This document shows positions 46,228 to 54,690 of a DNA stretch of 64,000 bases, piece after piece. The translations under genes and the position numbers were made by a program. The stretch comes from Haloarcula pelagica (GTDB lineage: Archaea > Halobacteriota > Halobacteria > Halobacteriales > Haloarculaceae): NCBI RefSeq assembly GCF_030127105.1, contig NZ_CP126161.1, positions 1,426,001 through 1,490,000 of the forward strand, in the 5' to 3' direction. A model generated the notes under the pieces. It was given only the letters and a program-made list of their open reading frames with translations. It made no database searches and was not told where the DNA came from. Within the stretch, counting starts at the first letter, position 1. Every line of letters begins with the position of its first letter.

Positions 46228-48021
46228 ATGTCACAAACAGATAACGACGGCGGCAGCACCGGACTCTTACCGACGGTCATCCGCCGTCGGTTCGTCCGCA
46301 AATACGTGGCGCTCGTCGTCGTCGCGATGGTGGTGACAGCGGGCGTCGGGGCGTTCTTCGCGACGAGCGCGACCGGAACACTCGACCGACAGGTCCAACA
46401 GCAGACCGCCTCGACTGCACAGCTCCAGGCGGACGGCCTCGAAGGGTGGGTCGACGGGCTTCGACATCAGACGCGGACGGTCTCGGAGGCCGCACCGTTC
46501 CAGCGCGGCGACAGAGACGAAGTCGGGAGCTACCTGCTGAACCGTCTGCAAAACGCACGCTCGGATATCGTCGCCATCCACTACGTGAAGATCAGTAACG
46601 CGACCGTGATGGCGAGTACGACCCCGGGGACCGAGGGGACGAACCTGCGAGCCCGCGGGGTGCCGTGGGCGACCCGGAGCGGTGATATCGACAACGAGAC
46701 AGACACGATCTCGAACGTCGTCGTCGGAGACACGCCCTACGAGTCGTCGACCAACGAGACTGTGGTCGCGTTCATCAGCGCGCCACCGCGGAACACCGAA
46801 CACGTCGTCGTCGTGGAGGCGGCGCTGTCGGTACGTGGGGGCTTCCACCAGACGACCGACGGCGCGTTCACGACGGTCCACAACGGCTTCGGGTCGCTCG
46901 TCTACGGCCAGGCCCACGACGACGTGACGGTCCCCGAACAGGCGCTGGGAAGCGACACCGCCGGGTTCCGACAGCGGTCCGACTCGGTCCTGGGGTACGC
47001 GCCCGTCGAGGGGACCGACTGGACGGTCGTCACCCACGTTCCGAAGGCGAACGCCTACGCCCTGCGTGACCAGCTCGCCACGACCATCGCCGGGCTGATC
47101 CTCGTCCCGCTACTCGTCCTCGGGTCGGCGACACTGCTGTTCGGCCGGCGGACCAGCACCGCGCTGACGGAACTCACCGAGAAGGCCGAGCGGATGAGAG
47201 CCGGCGACCTGGATATCACGCTGCGACGCACCCGAGCCGACGAGATCGGCCGGCTCACCGGTGCCTTCGACGAGATGCGGTCGTCCCTGAAAGCCCAGAT
47301 CGACGAGGCCGAGCAGGCCCGCAAGAAGGCCGAAGTCTCCCGGGCGGAAGCCGTCGCGATGAACGACTACCTCCAGGAACGCGCCGACGAGTACTCCGAG
47401 ACGCTGGCTCGGTGTGCCGAGGGCGATCTCACCGTCCGACTCGAACAGAACGGCGAGAACGACGCCATGGACCGGATCGCCGGCGGCTTCAACGAGATGA
47501 TCAACGAACTGGAGAAGACGACCGGCCAGTTGACCCGCTTTGCCGACGAGGTGGCCGAGACCGGCAAGACCGTCGAGGCCAGCGCTCACAGCCTCCAGGA
47601 CGCCTCCGAACAGATCGCCGAGTCGATCCAGACGGTCTCGATCGACGCCAACCGCCAGCAGGAGCAACTCCAGGCGATCTCCGAGGAGATCGACGACGTG
47701 GCACAGCGGCTCGAAGCCGAGAGCGAGCGCCACGACGAACTGGCGTTCGAGGCGCCACTGGAGAGTCTCCGCGAGGTAGCGACGACGGTCTCGGAGGTGT
47801 CGTCGGTCAGCGAGCAGACGACCGCCGAGGCCGAGACGGTCGCCGGCGCCGCCGAGGAACAGGCTGCAGAACTCACCGAGGTGACCCAGCAGGCCGACAC
47901 GCTCCGACGCTACGCCGTCCCGCTCGGGGACGTGTTGAGCCGGTTCAAGACCGGCGACGACCGGGAGTTCTACTTCCCCAGTGGCCCCGGGAACCGCGAG
48001 TCGCCGGCCACCGAGGACTAG
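46228..48021 (+). CDS. halobacterial transducer-like protein lacking the CheA/CheW-binding tip
   Basis: 597 residues. A membrane helix (about 25-50) and an external sensor region of dCache type (about 55-285, 'DIVAIHYVKISNATVM') precede a second helix (about 288-310), then HAMP domains ('DLDITLRRTRADEIGRLTGAFDEMRSSL' and 'AEGDLTVRLEQNGENDAMDRIAGGFNEM' forms). The N- and C-terminal ends of the signalling coil are present ('VSIDANRQQEQLQAISEEID' and 'SEQTTAEAETVAGAAEEQ'), but the middle with the hairpin tip ('NMLALNASIEAAR' type) is absent. Known transducers are about 780 residues. It can probably sense and dimerise but not bind CheA/CheW in the usual way. Confidence 0.85.
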   Translation: MSQTDNDGGSTGLLPTVIRRRFVRKYVALVVVAMVVTAGVGAFFATSATGTLDRQVQQQTASTAQLQADGLEGWVDGLRHQTRTVSEAAPFQRGDRDEVGSYLLNRLQNARSDIVAIHYVKISNATVMASTTPGTEGTNLRARGVPWATRSGDIDNETDTISNVVVGDTPYESSTNETVVAFISAPPRNTEHVVVVEAALSVRGGFHQTTDGAFTTVHNGFGSLVYGQAHDDVTVPEQALGSDTAGFRQRSDSVLGYAPVEGTDWTVVTHVPKANAYALRDQLATTIAGLILVPLLVLGSATLLFGRRTSTALTELTEKAERMRAGDLDITLRRTRADEIGRLTGAFDEMRSSLKAQIDEAEQARKKAEVSRAEAVAMNDYLQERADEYSETLARCAEGDLTVRLEQNGENDAMDRIAGGFNEMINELEKTTGQLTRFADEVAETGKTVEASAHSLQDASEQIAESIQTVSIDANRQQEQLQAISEEIDDVAQRLEAESERHDELAFEAPLESLREVATTVSEVSSVSEQTTAEAETVAGAAEEQAAELTEVTQQADTLRRYAVPLGDVLSRFKTGDDREFYFPSGPGNRESPATED

Positions 48022-48179
48022 GGCTCCTGTACGTCGAACGGCAGGTCGTCGGGGTCCTCGACGACCAGCCACCACTTCTCGTTGCCGTCGGCGTGTCGCC
48101 GCTCGGTGTGCGTTCGCAGTCCCTCGAAGCCGTCGAAGTCCCGGCCACAGATGTGACACCGGTAGTGGTGTTTGGGCAT
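48018..48179 (-). CDS. small C2H2 zinc-finger protein
   Basis: 53 residues. One complete C2H2 finger: Cys-X2-Cys at residues 9 and 12 (RCHICGRDF) and His-X4-His (RTHTERRH) spaced like DNA- or protein-binding fingers of haloarchaea. The rest is acidic ('VVEDPDDLPFDV'). Its stop overlaps the transducer's stop (convergent). Function unknown, probably regulatory. Confidence 0.75.
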   Translation of the reverse strand: MPKHHYRCHICGRDFDGFEGLRTHTERRHADGNEKWWLVVEDPDDLPFDVQEP

Positions 48180-48219
48180 GGTCCGAGTGTCGGACCGACG
48201 GCAGATAGTTAGCGTGTGC

Positions 48220-48825
48220 TTAGCAGACCGGCTTCGGGTTGACGCCCAGTTCTTCAAGCGTCTCGAAGTACTCCTCGTAGGCCGCTTCGACGACCGCGAT
48301 CGCAGCCGTCTCGGCGGCGTCCCAGTCGGCGTCGCTCTCACAGACCGTCTCCAGGGCGTCGCCGGCGTCGGCGCGCAACGCCTCGATATCGCTGCCGGCG
48401 CTCCGGTAGGTGCTGGCGGTCTGTGGGTCGGCTTGCCCCGTGAAGAAGCCGGTGAGCTGTTCCTTGACCTTCTTGTCGACGAGTGTCCAGCCGAGGAGTC
48501 CGCCGAGTCGCTCGACGGTCCCGTCGAAGTCGGCGAGGACGCCGTAGACGGCGAACTCGCGGTCGGCGGGCTCGGCGTCGGTCGCCTCGAGTCGGTCCGC
48601 GGCGCCGGCCGCGGCGTCGGCGAACACCGACGGAGCGTCGGCGTCCTCGCTCCACGCGTCGAACGTCTCGTGGGCGGCCTGTTCGCGGGCGGCGGCGGCG
48701 GCGGTGACCGTCTCGGGCTCCATCTCACCGCGGGTGTCGGCGTACAGCATCTTCGAGGAGCCCAGCCGCGAGAGCTCTGTCTGTTGGTCGTCACGGACTG
48801 CTTCGACGAGGTCGTCGGCGTTCAT
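48220..48825 (-). CDS. conserved haloarchaeal protein, probably helical (rubrerythrin-like annotation in relatives)
   Basis: 201 residues, strongly acidic and mainly alpha-helical. 'ELSRLGSSKMLYADTRGEMEPE' is the conserved N-terminal signature I recognise from haloarchaeal homologs sometimes described as rubrerythrin-family or antitermination-like. No clear metal-ligand set (ExxH) is visible, so those labels should be treated with caution. Confidence 0.55.
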   Translation of the reverse strand: MNADDLVEAVRDDQQTELSRLGSSKMLYADTRGEMEPETVTAAAAAREQAAHETFDAWSEDADAPSVFADAAAGAADRLEATDAEPADREFAVYGVLADFDGTVERLGGLLGWTLVDKKVKEQLTGFFTGQADPQTASTYRSAGSDIEALRADAGDALETVCESDADWDAAETAAIAVVEAAYEEYFETLEELGVNPKPVC

Positions 48826-48864
48826 ACGGGTAGCTGGACGCGGCGACGGCTTGTACCCATCGAC

Positions 48865-49851
48865 CTACCCGTGCCACTGTCCGCGGCGCTGTTCGGGATC
48901 GCGGGTCGTCAGTGCGGCGGGCAATTCGTCGCCAGCGACGCCGACCGCCTGTGCGAGCTGCCGGGCTACGTGCCAGCTGACCGCGTCAGTATCGACACCC
49001 TGTGTCTCGATCTCGACGCGTCTGTACGTCTCGATGGCGCCGTCCTCGTCGGGATCGGTTCCCTGAACCGTCGAACACGATCCCCGCGTGTCCCGGCACG
49101 CGGAGTCCGTGACCGGCGTGACGACGATGTCGGCCGCCGACGGGTCCGCCACGAACTGGAGCGAGAGGTTCGAAGGGACCGCCCCGTCGGCCCCCTCGTC
49201 GAAGTACGCGAGCGCGTACTGGACCTCTTGCCGGTAGGCGACGCGGTCCTCGGCCGGTAGCGAGCCGTTCCGGACGGCGACGGTGAGTGCGGGGTCGTCC
49301 CAGGGGAGCGCGCGCTCGCTGGCGTTCGGTCGGTCCCGGGTCCAGAGGTCGCGTTCGTGGTACATCACCGACTGGGGCTCGTCGTCGTGGCGGAGCCCGA
49401 GCAGGTGGCCGAACTCGTGTTTCGCGACCAGCAGCGTCGACTCGTTCGAGAGGCCGCGCTGGACCTCGATGTCCGCGGGCCGTTCGAGTCCCGTCGACGC
49501 GTTGGGCCGCGGGGCGCACCCGGCCGAGAACTCGTCGTCACCGCAGTCGGTCACCGACTCCGTGTACGTGACGACCACGTCGGGGTCCCGCTCGCTCCCG
49601 TCGCCCGCGACCACGTCGAGTGTGACGTTGAACTCGACGTACTGCTGGCCGGCCCCGTTCCAGTACTGGGCCGCAGCGGCGGTCACCGCCCGCTCGCGCG
49701 GTGTCCCGTCGACGACGACGGTGACCGTCTCCCCGGCGAGGGGGTGCTCGGCGTCGCCGACCAGCCCCGACTGCTGGAGGTCGCCCACACCGCTACAGCC
49801 GGCCGTCAGGACGACGAGCGCCAGGACCGCACTCGCGACTGCGCTGTTCAT
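48865..49851 (-). CDS. matrixin-like zinc metalloprotease, lipoprotein
   Basis: 328 residues. The lipobox at TAGC (Cys19) anchors it on the outer surface. The metzincin zinc motif is complete: His145-Glu146-x-x-His149 and His155 (HEFGHLLGLRHD), with Met163 (SVMYH) as the Met-turn. It therefore resembles archaeal matrixins. The flanks include an N-terminal beta region and a C-terminal 'REVQYALAYFDEG' extension. It likely cleaves proteins outside the cell. Confidence 0.85.
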   Translation of the reverse strand: MNSAVASAVLALVVLTAGCSGVGDLQQSGLVGDAEHPLAGETVTVVVDGTPRERAVTAAAAQYWNGAGQQYVEFNVTLDVVAGDGSERDPDVVVTYTESVTDCGDDEFSAGCAPRPNASTGLERPADIEVQRGLSNESTLLVAKHEFGHLLGLRHDDEPQSVMYHERDLWTRDRPNASERALPWDDPALTVAVRNGSLPAEDRVAYRQEVQYALAYFDEGADGAVPSNLSLQFVADPSAADIVVTPVTDSACRDTRGSCSTVQGTDPDEDGAIETYRRVEIETQGVDTDAVSWHVARQLAQAVGVAGDELPAALTTRDPEQRRGQWHG

Positions 49852-49892
49852 CGTTCCACTACTGCGGTCGTGCGTATTAGTCGGTTATGAAA

Positions 49893-50288
49893 GTCGGCTG
49901 AGGGGAGTAAGCCCCCTTCTGTTCGGGCCGGCATTCGGCTCAGCGGCCGCGTCCAGCGTCTCCGCGGTGTCCAGCTACCTGTCGACGCGGCCTTGCACCG
50001 GTGAGGATTCGCCGTTCCATCGGTCCGTCGCCGGCGTCGGGCGCCGTCCGGCGGCCAACGTTGGCCCTCGGTGGGTTACCTCTCCCTCGCTTCCAGTGGG
50101 GCAGGACCCCGCTGTCGTTCGGGATTCGCACACCTCATCGGTCCGGCGACGACGTGTCGTTGCTGTTCCAGTGCCGACGGTCTCCCGCCCCGGGCTTGCG
50201 CCCGGTCACCTGCTGGACGGTGGGGGGACTTTCCTCATGTCTCGCGACACGGGGGCCGGCCTCCCTCTGCCAAGAGTCCCTAGCCGAC
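49893..50288 (-). ncRNA. rnpB: RNase P RNA (archaeal type A)
   Basis: The universal core elements are present on the minus strand: GAGGAAAGTCC (50236-50226) near the 5' end and ACAGAAGGGGGCTTA (49922-49908) near the 3' end. The two ends pair as helix P1: GTCGGCT...GGGA at about 50288-50277 with TCCC...AGCCGAC at about 49906-49893. The spacing gives about 396 nt. RNase P trims the 5' leader of tRNA precursors. It is convergent-independent of the metalloprotease gene and about 40 bases downstream of it. Confidence 0.9.
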
Positions 50289-50310
50289 AGCGGCCAATAA
50301 CGCTTACCAA

Positions 50311-50321
50311 CCACCTTTTTG
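50311..50321 (-). promoter_or_regulatory. possible promoter element of rnpB
   Basis: On the minus strand AAAAAGGTGG lies about 23-32 bases before the predicted RNA 5' end at 50288, the right distance for an archaeal TATA/BRE element. Confidence 0.4.
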
Positions 50322-50430
50322 CTGCGGGGGTCGCGGAGCGACCCCCGCTTGCAAAAACGTGGGCGAAAAAGGCGCGAATCGCGGCGCGATTCGCGTGAAC
50401 CGGCTCGCTTCGCTCGCCGGACTCGTGAGC
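50316..50430. repeat. cluster of three inverted repeats upstream of rnpB
   Basis: Three near-perfect inverted repeats lie in 115 bp: a 10-bp stem GCGGGGGTCG/CGACCCCCGC (50324-50348) inside a longer TTTTTGC...GCAAAAA frame, an 11-bp stem CGCGAATCGCG/CGCGATTCGCG (50373-50395), and an imperfect CCGG...CCGG repeat (about 50401-50423). Confidence 0.7.
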
Positions 50431-50506
50431 AAGCCCTGCCCTTCCCCAGGTCGCGCGACGGAGCGCGCTCCCGGCCGACTGTACACCAAACGTCGGTTTC
50501 GCTGTG

Positions 50507-50974
50507 TTACGAGCCAGTCCGCTCGACGGTCACCTGAAACAGCTCTTCGTCGGGGTCGGTCGAGCGGTCCGAGCGGACGTAGTAGGTGGTTCGGTCGGCG
50601 TCCTCGGGGAGTCGGACGGTCTCGATATCCTCGACGGTGGCCGTCGTGCTGGCTTCGGCGTTGTGCTCGCCGGCCCGGGTGACCGCCCGGTGGACCGGCG
50701 TGGCGAGTTCGAAGGACGCGTGGCGGTGGACCGTCGCGTTCGCCGGGAGAGTCTCGACCGGCGTCGCGGTCGCGGTGACAGAGACGTTCGACTCGTCGGC
50801 GACGGAGCCACCGCCAGTCACGACGACAGCGACGGCCACCGTCAGGAGGGCGATACCGAGGGCCACAGCAACGACCGGCCGAAGGCCGGGGCCGCCGGCG
50901 TCGGGGTCGGGGATGTGGCGCACGTCTCCGCCTGCCGGCGCGTCACTGATGGGTCTTGTGCCGTCTCCCGTCAC
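50507..50974 (-). CDS. membrane-anchored small haloarchaeal protein
   Basis: 155 residues, GTG start. One membrane helix (about residues 32-53, 'VVAVALGIALLTVAVAVVV') follows a short acidic cytosolic part. The exterior domain (about 60-155) has 'ANATVHRHASFELATPVHRA' and ends in a short beta region. No known family was recognised. It may assist the nitrite reductase gene upstream, but nothing shows this. Confidence 0.5.
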   Translation of the reverse strand: MTGDGTRPISDAPAGGDVRHIPDPDAGGPGLRPVVAVALGIALLTVAVAVVVTGGGSVADESNVSVTATATPVETLPANATVHRHASFELATPVHRAVTRAGEHNAEASTTATVEDIETVRLPEDADRTTYYVRSDRSTDPDEELFQVTVERTGS

Positions 50975-51025
50975 GGCCGGAAAGCCGAGGCAGGCGCAAA
51001 AATCGAACTGCCGAGCGGCGAGTCC

Positions 51026-52789
51026 TCAGTCGTCGGAGGGGAGCGGCTCGCCCTGGCCGTCGGTCGGCGCGGGCGAGGCGTCCATTTCATCGTCCTCGGC
51101 GTATGGGTACCACGTCGTCTTCGTGTTGTGCATGTACGGGTCGTGGTAGTCGGTCTCCTCGGGTTCGACCAGATCCGCGAGAGTGTCCTCGTCGCGGGCC
51201 TCCACGAAGTCACGGAACGTCTCGCCGTCCTCGCGCAGGTCTTTGAAGTTGCTCACGAGGTTCTGGATCGCACCGGGCACCTCGTCGGCGGGGACGCGCA
51301 TCTCCACCCAGTCAGCAAAGCGCGGGTCCTCGCCGAGGCCGCCGCCCAGGCCGATGTCCAGGGCTTCGACCGGTTCGCCGTCCTTGCGGGTCTTCATGCC
51401 CCGCAGGGAGACATCGGCGATCTGTGGCTGGGCACAGGAGGCGGTACAGCCCGAGAGGTGGATGTGGAAGTCCTCGTGGTCCGCGGGCAGTTCGACGTTG
51501 TCGCGCAGCCAGCGCGCGTAGCGGACCTGGCGGTTCTTCGTCTCGACGATCGACAGCGAGCAGTACTCCGTGCCCGTACAGGCGATCGAGCCACGCATGA
51601 ACGGCGAGGGCTCGGGCGAGTAGTCCGAGAGCAGCGCCTCGCTCGTGAGGTCGTCGAGGTTCTCCTCGGGCACGTCCATGATGATGACGTTCTGGCGCTG
51701 GGTCAGGCGGACCTCGCCGGAGCCGTACTCGTCGGCGAGTTCGGCCAGTTCGATCGTGTCCTGTGCGCCCATCCGGCCGACCAGGACGTTCAGGCCGACG
51801 TAGTAGTTGCCGTCGTCCTGCTCGTGGACGCCGACGTGGTCGTCGTGGCCCTCGTTGCCGCCGGAGTTGTAGGTGTACTGGTCGCGCATGTCCTCGCCGG
51901 CGGTCTCCAGTTCGAAGTCGACGAAGTCGTCCTGGAGGACCTGGCGCATCTTCTCGGGCCCCCACTCGTCGACGAGGAACTTGATGCGGGCGTTGAAGCG
52001 GTCCTCGCGGTCGCCGTGTTCGCGGAACAGCGCGGACATCCCGTGGGCGACATCGGCGGCCTGTTCCGGGGGAACCCACACGTCGAGTCCACGCGCGAGG
52101 CGGGGCTCCTTCCGGGAGAGGCCACCGCCGACGCGGACGTTGAACCCGATCTCGCCGTCTTTCTCGGCGGGCTCGAAGGCGAGGTCGTTGATGTCGCCCT
52201 GGCCACAGCCCTCGTCACAGCCGGTGACGGCGACCTTCCACTTGCGCGGGAGGTTGGCGTAGTCGTCGTTGCCCTTGAACGTCTCGTGGAGGTCCTCGGC
52301 GACCGGCCAGGCGTCGATGTGTTCGTGTTTGTCCTTGCCGGCGACGGGACAGCCGACGATGTTGCGCCAGGAGTCACCACAGGCCTGCTGAGTCGAGAGC
52401 CCGACGGCTTCGAGCTTCTCGAAGATCTCCGGGATGTCCTCCAGTTTGATCCAGTGCAGCTGGATCGACTGCCGGGTCGTCCAGTCACAGTAGGCCTCGC
52501 CGAACTCGGGGTTGTCGGCCGGCCCGGTCGCGTAGTCGCGGGCGATCTCGCCGATGACCTCCAGTTGTCCGGGTTCGATGACGCCGTTCGGTGTCCCGAT
52601 ACGCATCATGAAATACGACTCCTGGCCCGAGCGCTGGTGGTACAGCCCCCACCACTTGAACCGCTCGAACCACGCGTCGTGTTCGTCTTCCGGGATGGCC
52701 TCCCACCCTTCCTCCGCGAACTCCATGAGGTGCTCGCGGATCTCGTTACCGTAGATCTCGTCCTTCCAGTTCTCTACCTTGCTCGGCAT
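51026..52789 (-). CDS. nirA: ferredoxin-nitrite reductase (assimilatory)
   Basis: 587 residues. It reduces nitrite to ammonium with six electrons from ferredoxin for nitrogen assimilation. The siroheme/4Fe-4S Cys set is visible: 'CTGTEYCSLS' and 'GCTASCAQPQIAD'. The two ferrodoxin-like halves and parachute regions are in order: 'EAYCDWTTRQSIQLHW', 'GDSWRNIVGCPVAG', 'GGGLSRKEPRLARGLDVW'. It could be confused with sulphite reductase, but 'WTTRQSIQ' and overall length favour nitrite. No nitrate reductase gene lies in this window. Confidence 0.9.
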   Translation of the reverse strand: MPSKVENWKDEIYGNEIREHLMEFAEEGWEAIPEDEHDAWFERFKWWGLYHQRSGQESYFMMRIGTPNGVIEPGQLEVIGEIARDYATGPADNPEFGEAYCDWTTRQSIQLHWIKLEDIPEIFEKLEAVGLSTQQACGDSWRNIVGCPVAGKDKHEHIDAWPVAEDLHETFKGNDDYANLPRKWKVAVTGCDEGCGQGDINDLAFEPAEKDGEIGFNVRVGGGLSRKEPRLARGLDVWVPPEQAADVAHGMSALFREHGDREDRFNARIKFLVDEWGPEKMRQVLQDDFVDFELETAGEDMRDQYTYNSGGNEGHDDHVGVHEQDDGNYYVGLNVLVGRMGAQDTIELAELADEYGSGEVRLTQRQNVIIMDVPEENLDDLTSEALLSDYSPEPSPFMRGSIACTGTEYCSLSIVETKNRQVRYARWLRDNVELPADHEDFHIHLSGCTASCAQPQIADVSLRGMKTRKDGEPVEALDIGLGGGLGEDPRFADWVEMRVPADEVPGAIQNLVSNFKDLREDGETFRDFVEARDEDTLADLVEPEETDYHDPYMHNTKTTWYPYAEDDEMDASPAPTDGQGEPLPSDD

Positions 52790-52881
52790 GGCTGGTTGTG
52801 TACCGTCCTAGAGTGCCAGCCTTATACGCCCCGTCTTGCCGTCAACCGTCTCCCCCACTCGGTGAAACAGGATCTTATTGC

Positions 52882-53223
52882 TTATTCTCGCTCGCGGGCA
52901 TTTCGGGTGTGTTTCGCCGGGAAATGCACGCTATCGTGGACGACACCGTAGAACTCGCCCGAATCGGGATCGACGACGCGGCCGACGACGAGCCAGTCCG
53001 TGACGCCGCTCGCGCCACACGCGATACACTGTCCGGCGATCCGAGCCTCGATGTTCGGGTGGTCGACGCCGACTTTCACGAACCCCTCGGCGAGGAAATC
53101 GGTCGTCTCACACCCACAGAAGTCACTTTCCGCCAGCAGCCACAGGTCCGAGACGTTCACTTCCCGGGAGTCGTTCACCGAGATCCAGGCCCCGTCGTCG
53201 AGCTGGTGAACGTCGGTCGTCAT
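52882..53223 (-). CDS. small Cys-rich haloarchaeal protein
   Basis: 113 residues with Cys-x-Cys (DFCGCETT) and CIAC (GQCIACGAS), which could bind zinc or an iron-sulphur cluster. The segments 'GAWISVNDSREVNVSDLW' and 'GRVVDPDSGEFYG' resemble other haloarchaeal hypothetical proteins of this size. It lies directly upstream of nirA and in the same direction (about 90 bp), so it may be co-expressed and assist in redox or metal handling; this is inference. Confidence 0.6.
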   Translation of the reverse strand: MTTDVHQLDDGAWISVNDSREVNVSDLWLLAESDFCGCETTDFLAEGFVKVGVDHPNIEARIAGQCIACGASGVTDWLVVGRVVDPDSGEFYGVVHDSVHFPAKHTRNARERE

Positions 53224-53495
53224 TACATCTCATTAGATCGGGGTCGTACCTGAGGGCATCGGCGTTCGCAAGTTTCACCGGCATCGGATCGATCCCCGTC
53301 CCGTCTGTCGGTACGTGTGGATCGACCACATGCACTACCGGGACGGGTGTGCCGTCGGAGGAAGCGGATATTTTTGCCCCCAGACCGCAGCCAGGGAAGG
53401 GATTACAGGGGAGAGCGGGTTTATGAGAGTGGCTGTTCTATACGTCGATAGCGACACGGGTGGATGGCCCGACCGGTCATCGCCCGCTCACAACG

Positions 53496-53654
53496 ATGAC
53501 GAACGCAAACCAAACGACCGACGAGGCCGACGCCGAGCGAGAAGTCGAAGAACCGACGACTGACCACCTCGACGATGTCGAGGACGGATGCGGGTGCACC
53601 GAGATCTGGGAGCACATGAGCGAACAGCGCGAAGCGGCAGCCGGCGACGACTGA
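53496..53654 (+). CDS. small Cys-containing haloarchaeal protein
   Basis: 52 residues, highly acidic, with a compact 'DGCGCTEIWEHMSEQRE' motif typical of a widespread haloarchaeal small protein of unknown function. An upstream in-frame start at 53460 would add 12 residues that are not similar. The Cys-x-Cys may bind a metal. Confidence 0.55.
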   Translation: MTNANQTTDEADAEREVEEPTTDHLDDVEDGCGCTEIWEHMSEQREAAAGDD

Positions 53655-53698
53655 CCCCTACGAGATACTTTTGTGGCCCCGGGCCGAACTGGAGGACG

Positions 53699-54370
53699 AT
53701 GCCAGAGCGGTCCGATCAACCGTCGACAGACCGGGAGTCTCCCGTCGGGAAGCCAGTCATCCGCGGCGACCCGCAGTTCACCGGTCAACACGCCCACGAG
53801 GCCGTCGAGTTCGATCCCGACGACCCGGAGAGCCTCGAACTCGCGGCCGATGTCGTCGGGCGGTTCGCACAGAACACCGCCGGTGCCGCCGACAACGTCT
53901 ACATCCTCCGTGGCGCCGCCGCCTGTGCGGCGCTTGTCCGTGGCGAGGGGTCGTACAAGGCCGCCGCCGAGCGCGCGGGCGACGGCGCGACGGTCTCGTT
54001 CATCCGGAAGTGGTCCCGGGTCCACGACCTCCCGCGGTCGGTCCGCGTCCAGGTCGCGAAAGGGAAGATCGCGCCGACGGCGGCGAAACACATCGCGCGA
54101 GTCTCCGGCGAGGCCCGCCTGCTGCTTGCCTGGGCCGCGCTCGACCACGACCTGACCGTGCGTCAGATCCGGACGGTCGCCAGCACGGTCAACGAGGGCG
54201 CGTCCGTCGCCGACGCGCTCGCCGCCGAGGGATACGCGCTCGGGCAGATGACCGTCGACATCGATGTCGACGCGTACTGCAAACTCCGGCGACAGGCCGC
54301 CCTCGACGCGACCGATCCGGGCGCCCTCGCAAGCGAGGCGATCGAGTCACTGCTCGACGGCGGACCGTAA
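53699..54370 (+). CDS. haloarchaeal DUF7119-like protein
   Basis: 223 residues. The central part 'YKAAAERAGDGATVSFIRKWSRVHDLPRSVRVQVAKGKI' looks like a helix-turn-helix segment of ParB or transposase-associated type, but no ParB catalytic motif is visible. The C-terminus 'MTVDIDVDAYCKLRRQAALDATDPGALASEAI' is a ribbon-helix-like form. Likely a DNA-binding protein of unknown role. Its stop is 34 bases before tRNA-Lys. Confidence 0.55.
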   Translation: MPERSDQPSTDRESPVGKPVIRGDPQFTGQHAHEAVEFDPDDPESLELAADVVGRFAQNTAGAADNVYILRGAAACAALVRGEGSYKAAAERAGDGATVSFIRKWSRVHDLPRSVRVQVAKGKIAPTAAKHIARVSGEARLLLAWAALDHDLTVRQIRTVASTVNEGASVADALAAEGYALGQMTVDIDVDAYCKLRRQAALDATDPGALASEAIESLLDGGP

Positions 54371-54404
54371 GCCCTTAGCCGACGCTCCCCCCAGGTTGGT
54401 TCGA

Positions 54405-54478
54405 GGGCCGGTAGCTCAGTTAGGCAGAGCGTCTGGCTTTTAACCAGATGGTCGGGGGTTCAACTCCCTCCCGGCCCG
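54405..54478 (+). tRNA. tRNA-Lys (anticodon UUU)
   Basis: 74 nt with a standard cloverleaf: acceptor GGGCCGG/CCGGCCC plus G discriminator, D-arm AGCTCAG, anticodon stem TCTGG/CCAGA with loop CTTTTAA, and T-arm GGGGG-TTCAACT-CCCTC. The CCA is not encoded. Its 3' end is repeated downstream. Confidence 0.97.
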
Positions 54479-54480
54479 TG
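54457..54480 (+). repeat. tRNA-Lys 3' end, first copy of an attachment-like direct repeat
   Basis: 24-bp copy that begins in the T-loop and ends two bases after the tRNA. An exact second copy lies at 54583-54606, 126 bp downstream. Confidence 0.85.
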
Positions 54481-54582
54481 CAGCGAACCGATGAGCACCA
54501 GGAATCGGTGAGCGAACCGGCAGGAAGGAGTTGAAACAGGAAAGTCGTCGGGTCGAGCGGAGCGAGACCGTCGTCTTTCCGT

Positions 54583-54606
54583 GGTTCAACTCCCTCCCGG
54601 CCCGTG
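54583..54606 (+). repeat. second exact copy of the tRNA-Lys 3' end
   Basis: 24 bp identical to 54457-54480, including two bases beyond the tRNA. This is the pattern left by an integrative element that used the tRNA gene as its attachment site, then lost its body. Confidence 0.85.
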
Positions 54607-54690
54607 GCATTTTGCCGCGAGCAGCAAGTGCGCTATGGAGAGAGGTGAACCCTGGACGGCACGCGCAGCGAAGCGAACACGGCTGGCTCC

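Noticed and set aside
50504-52951. 815-codon open frame opposite nirA
   Set aside because: High-GC antisense frame with low-complexity Val/Arg/Gly content. The nirA strand has full siroheme-protein motifs.
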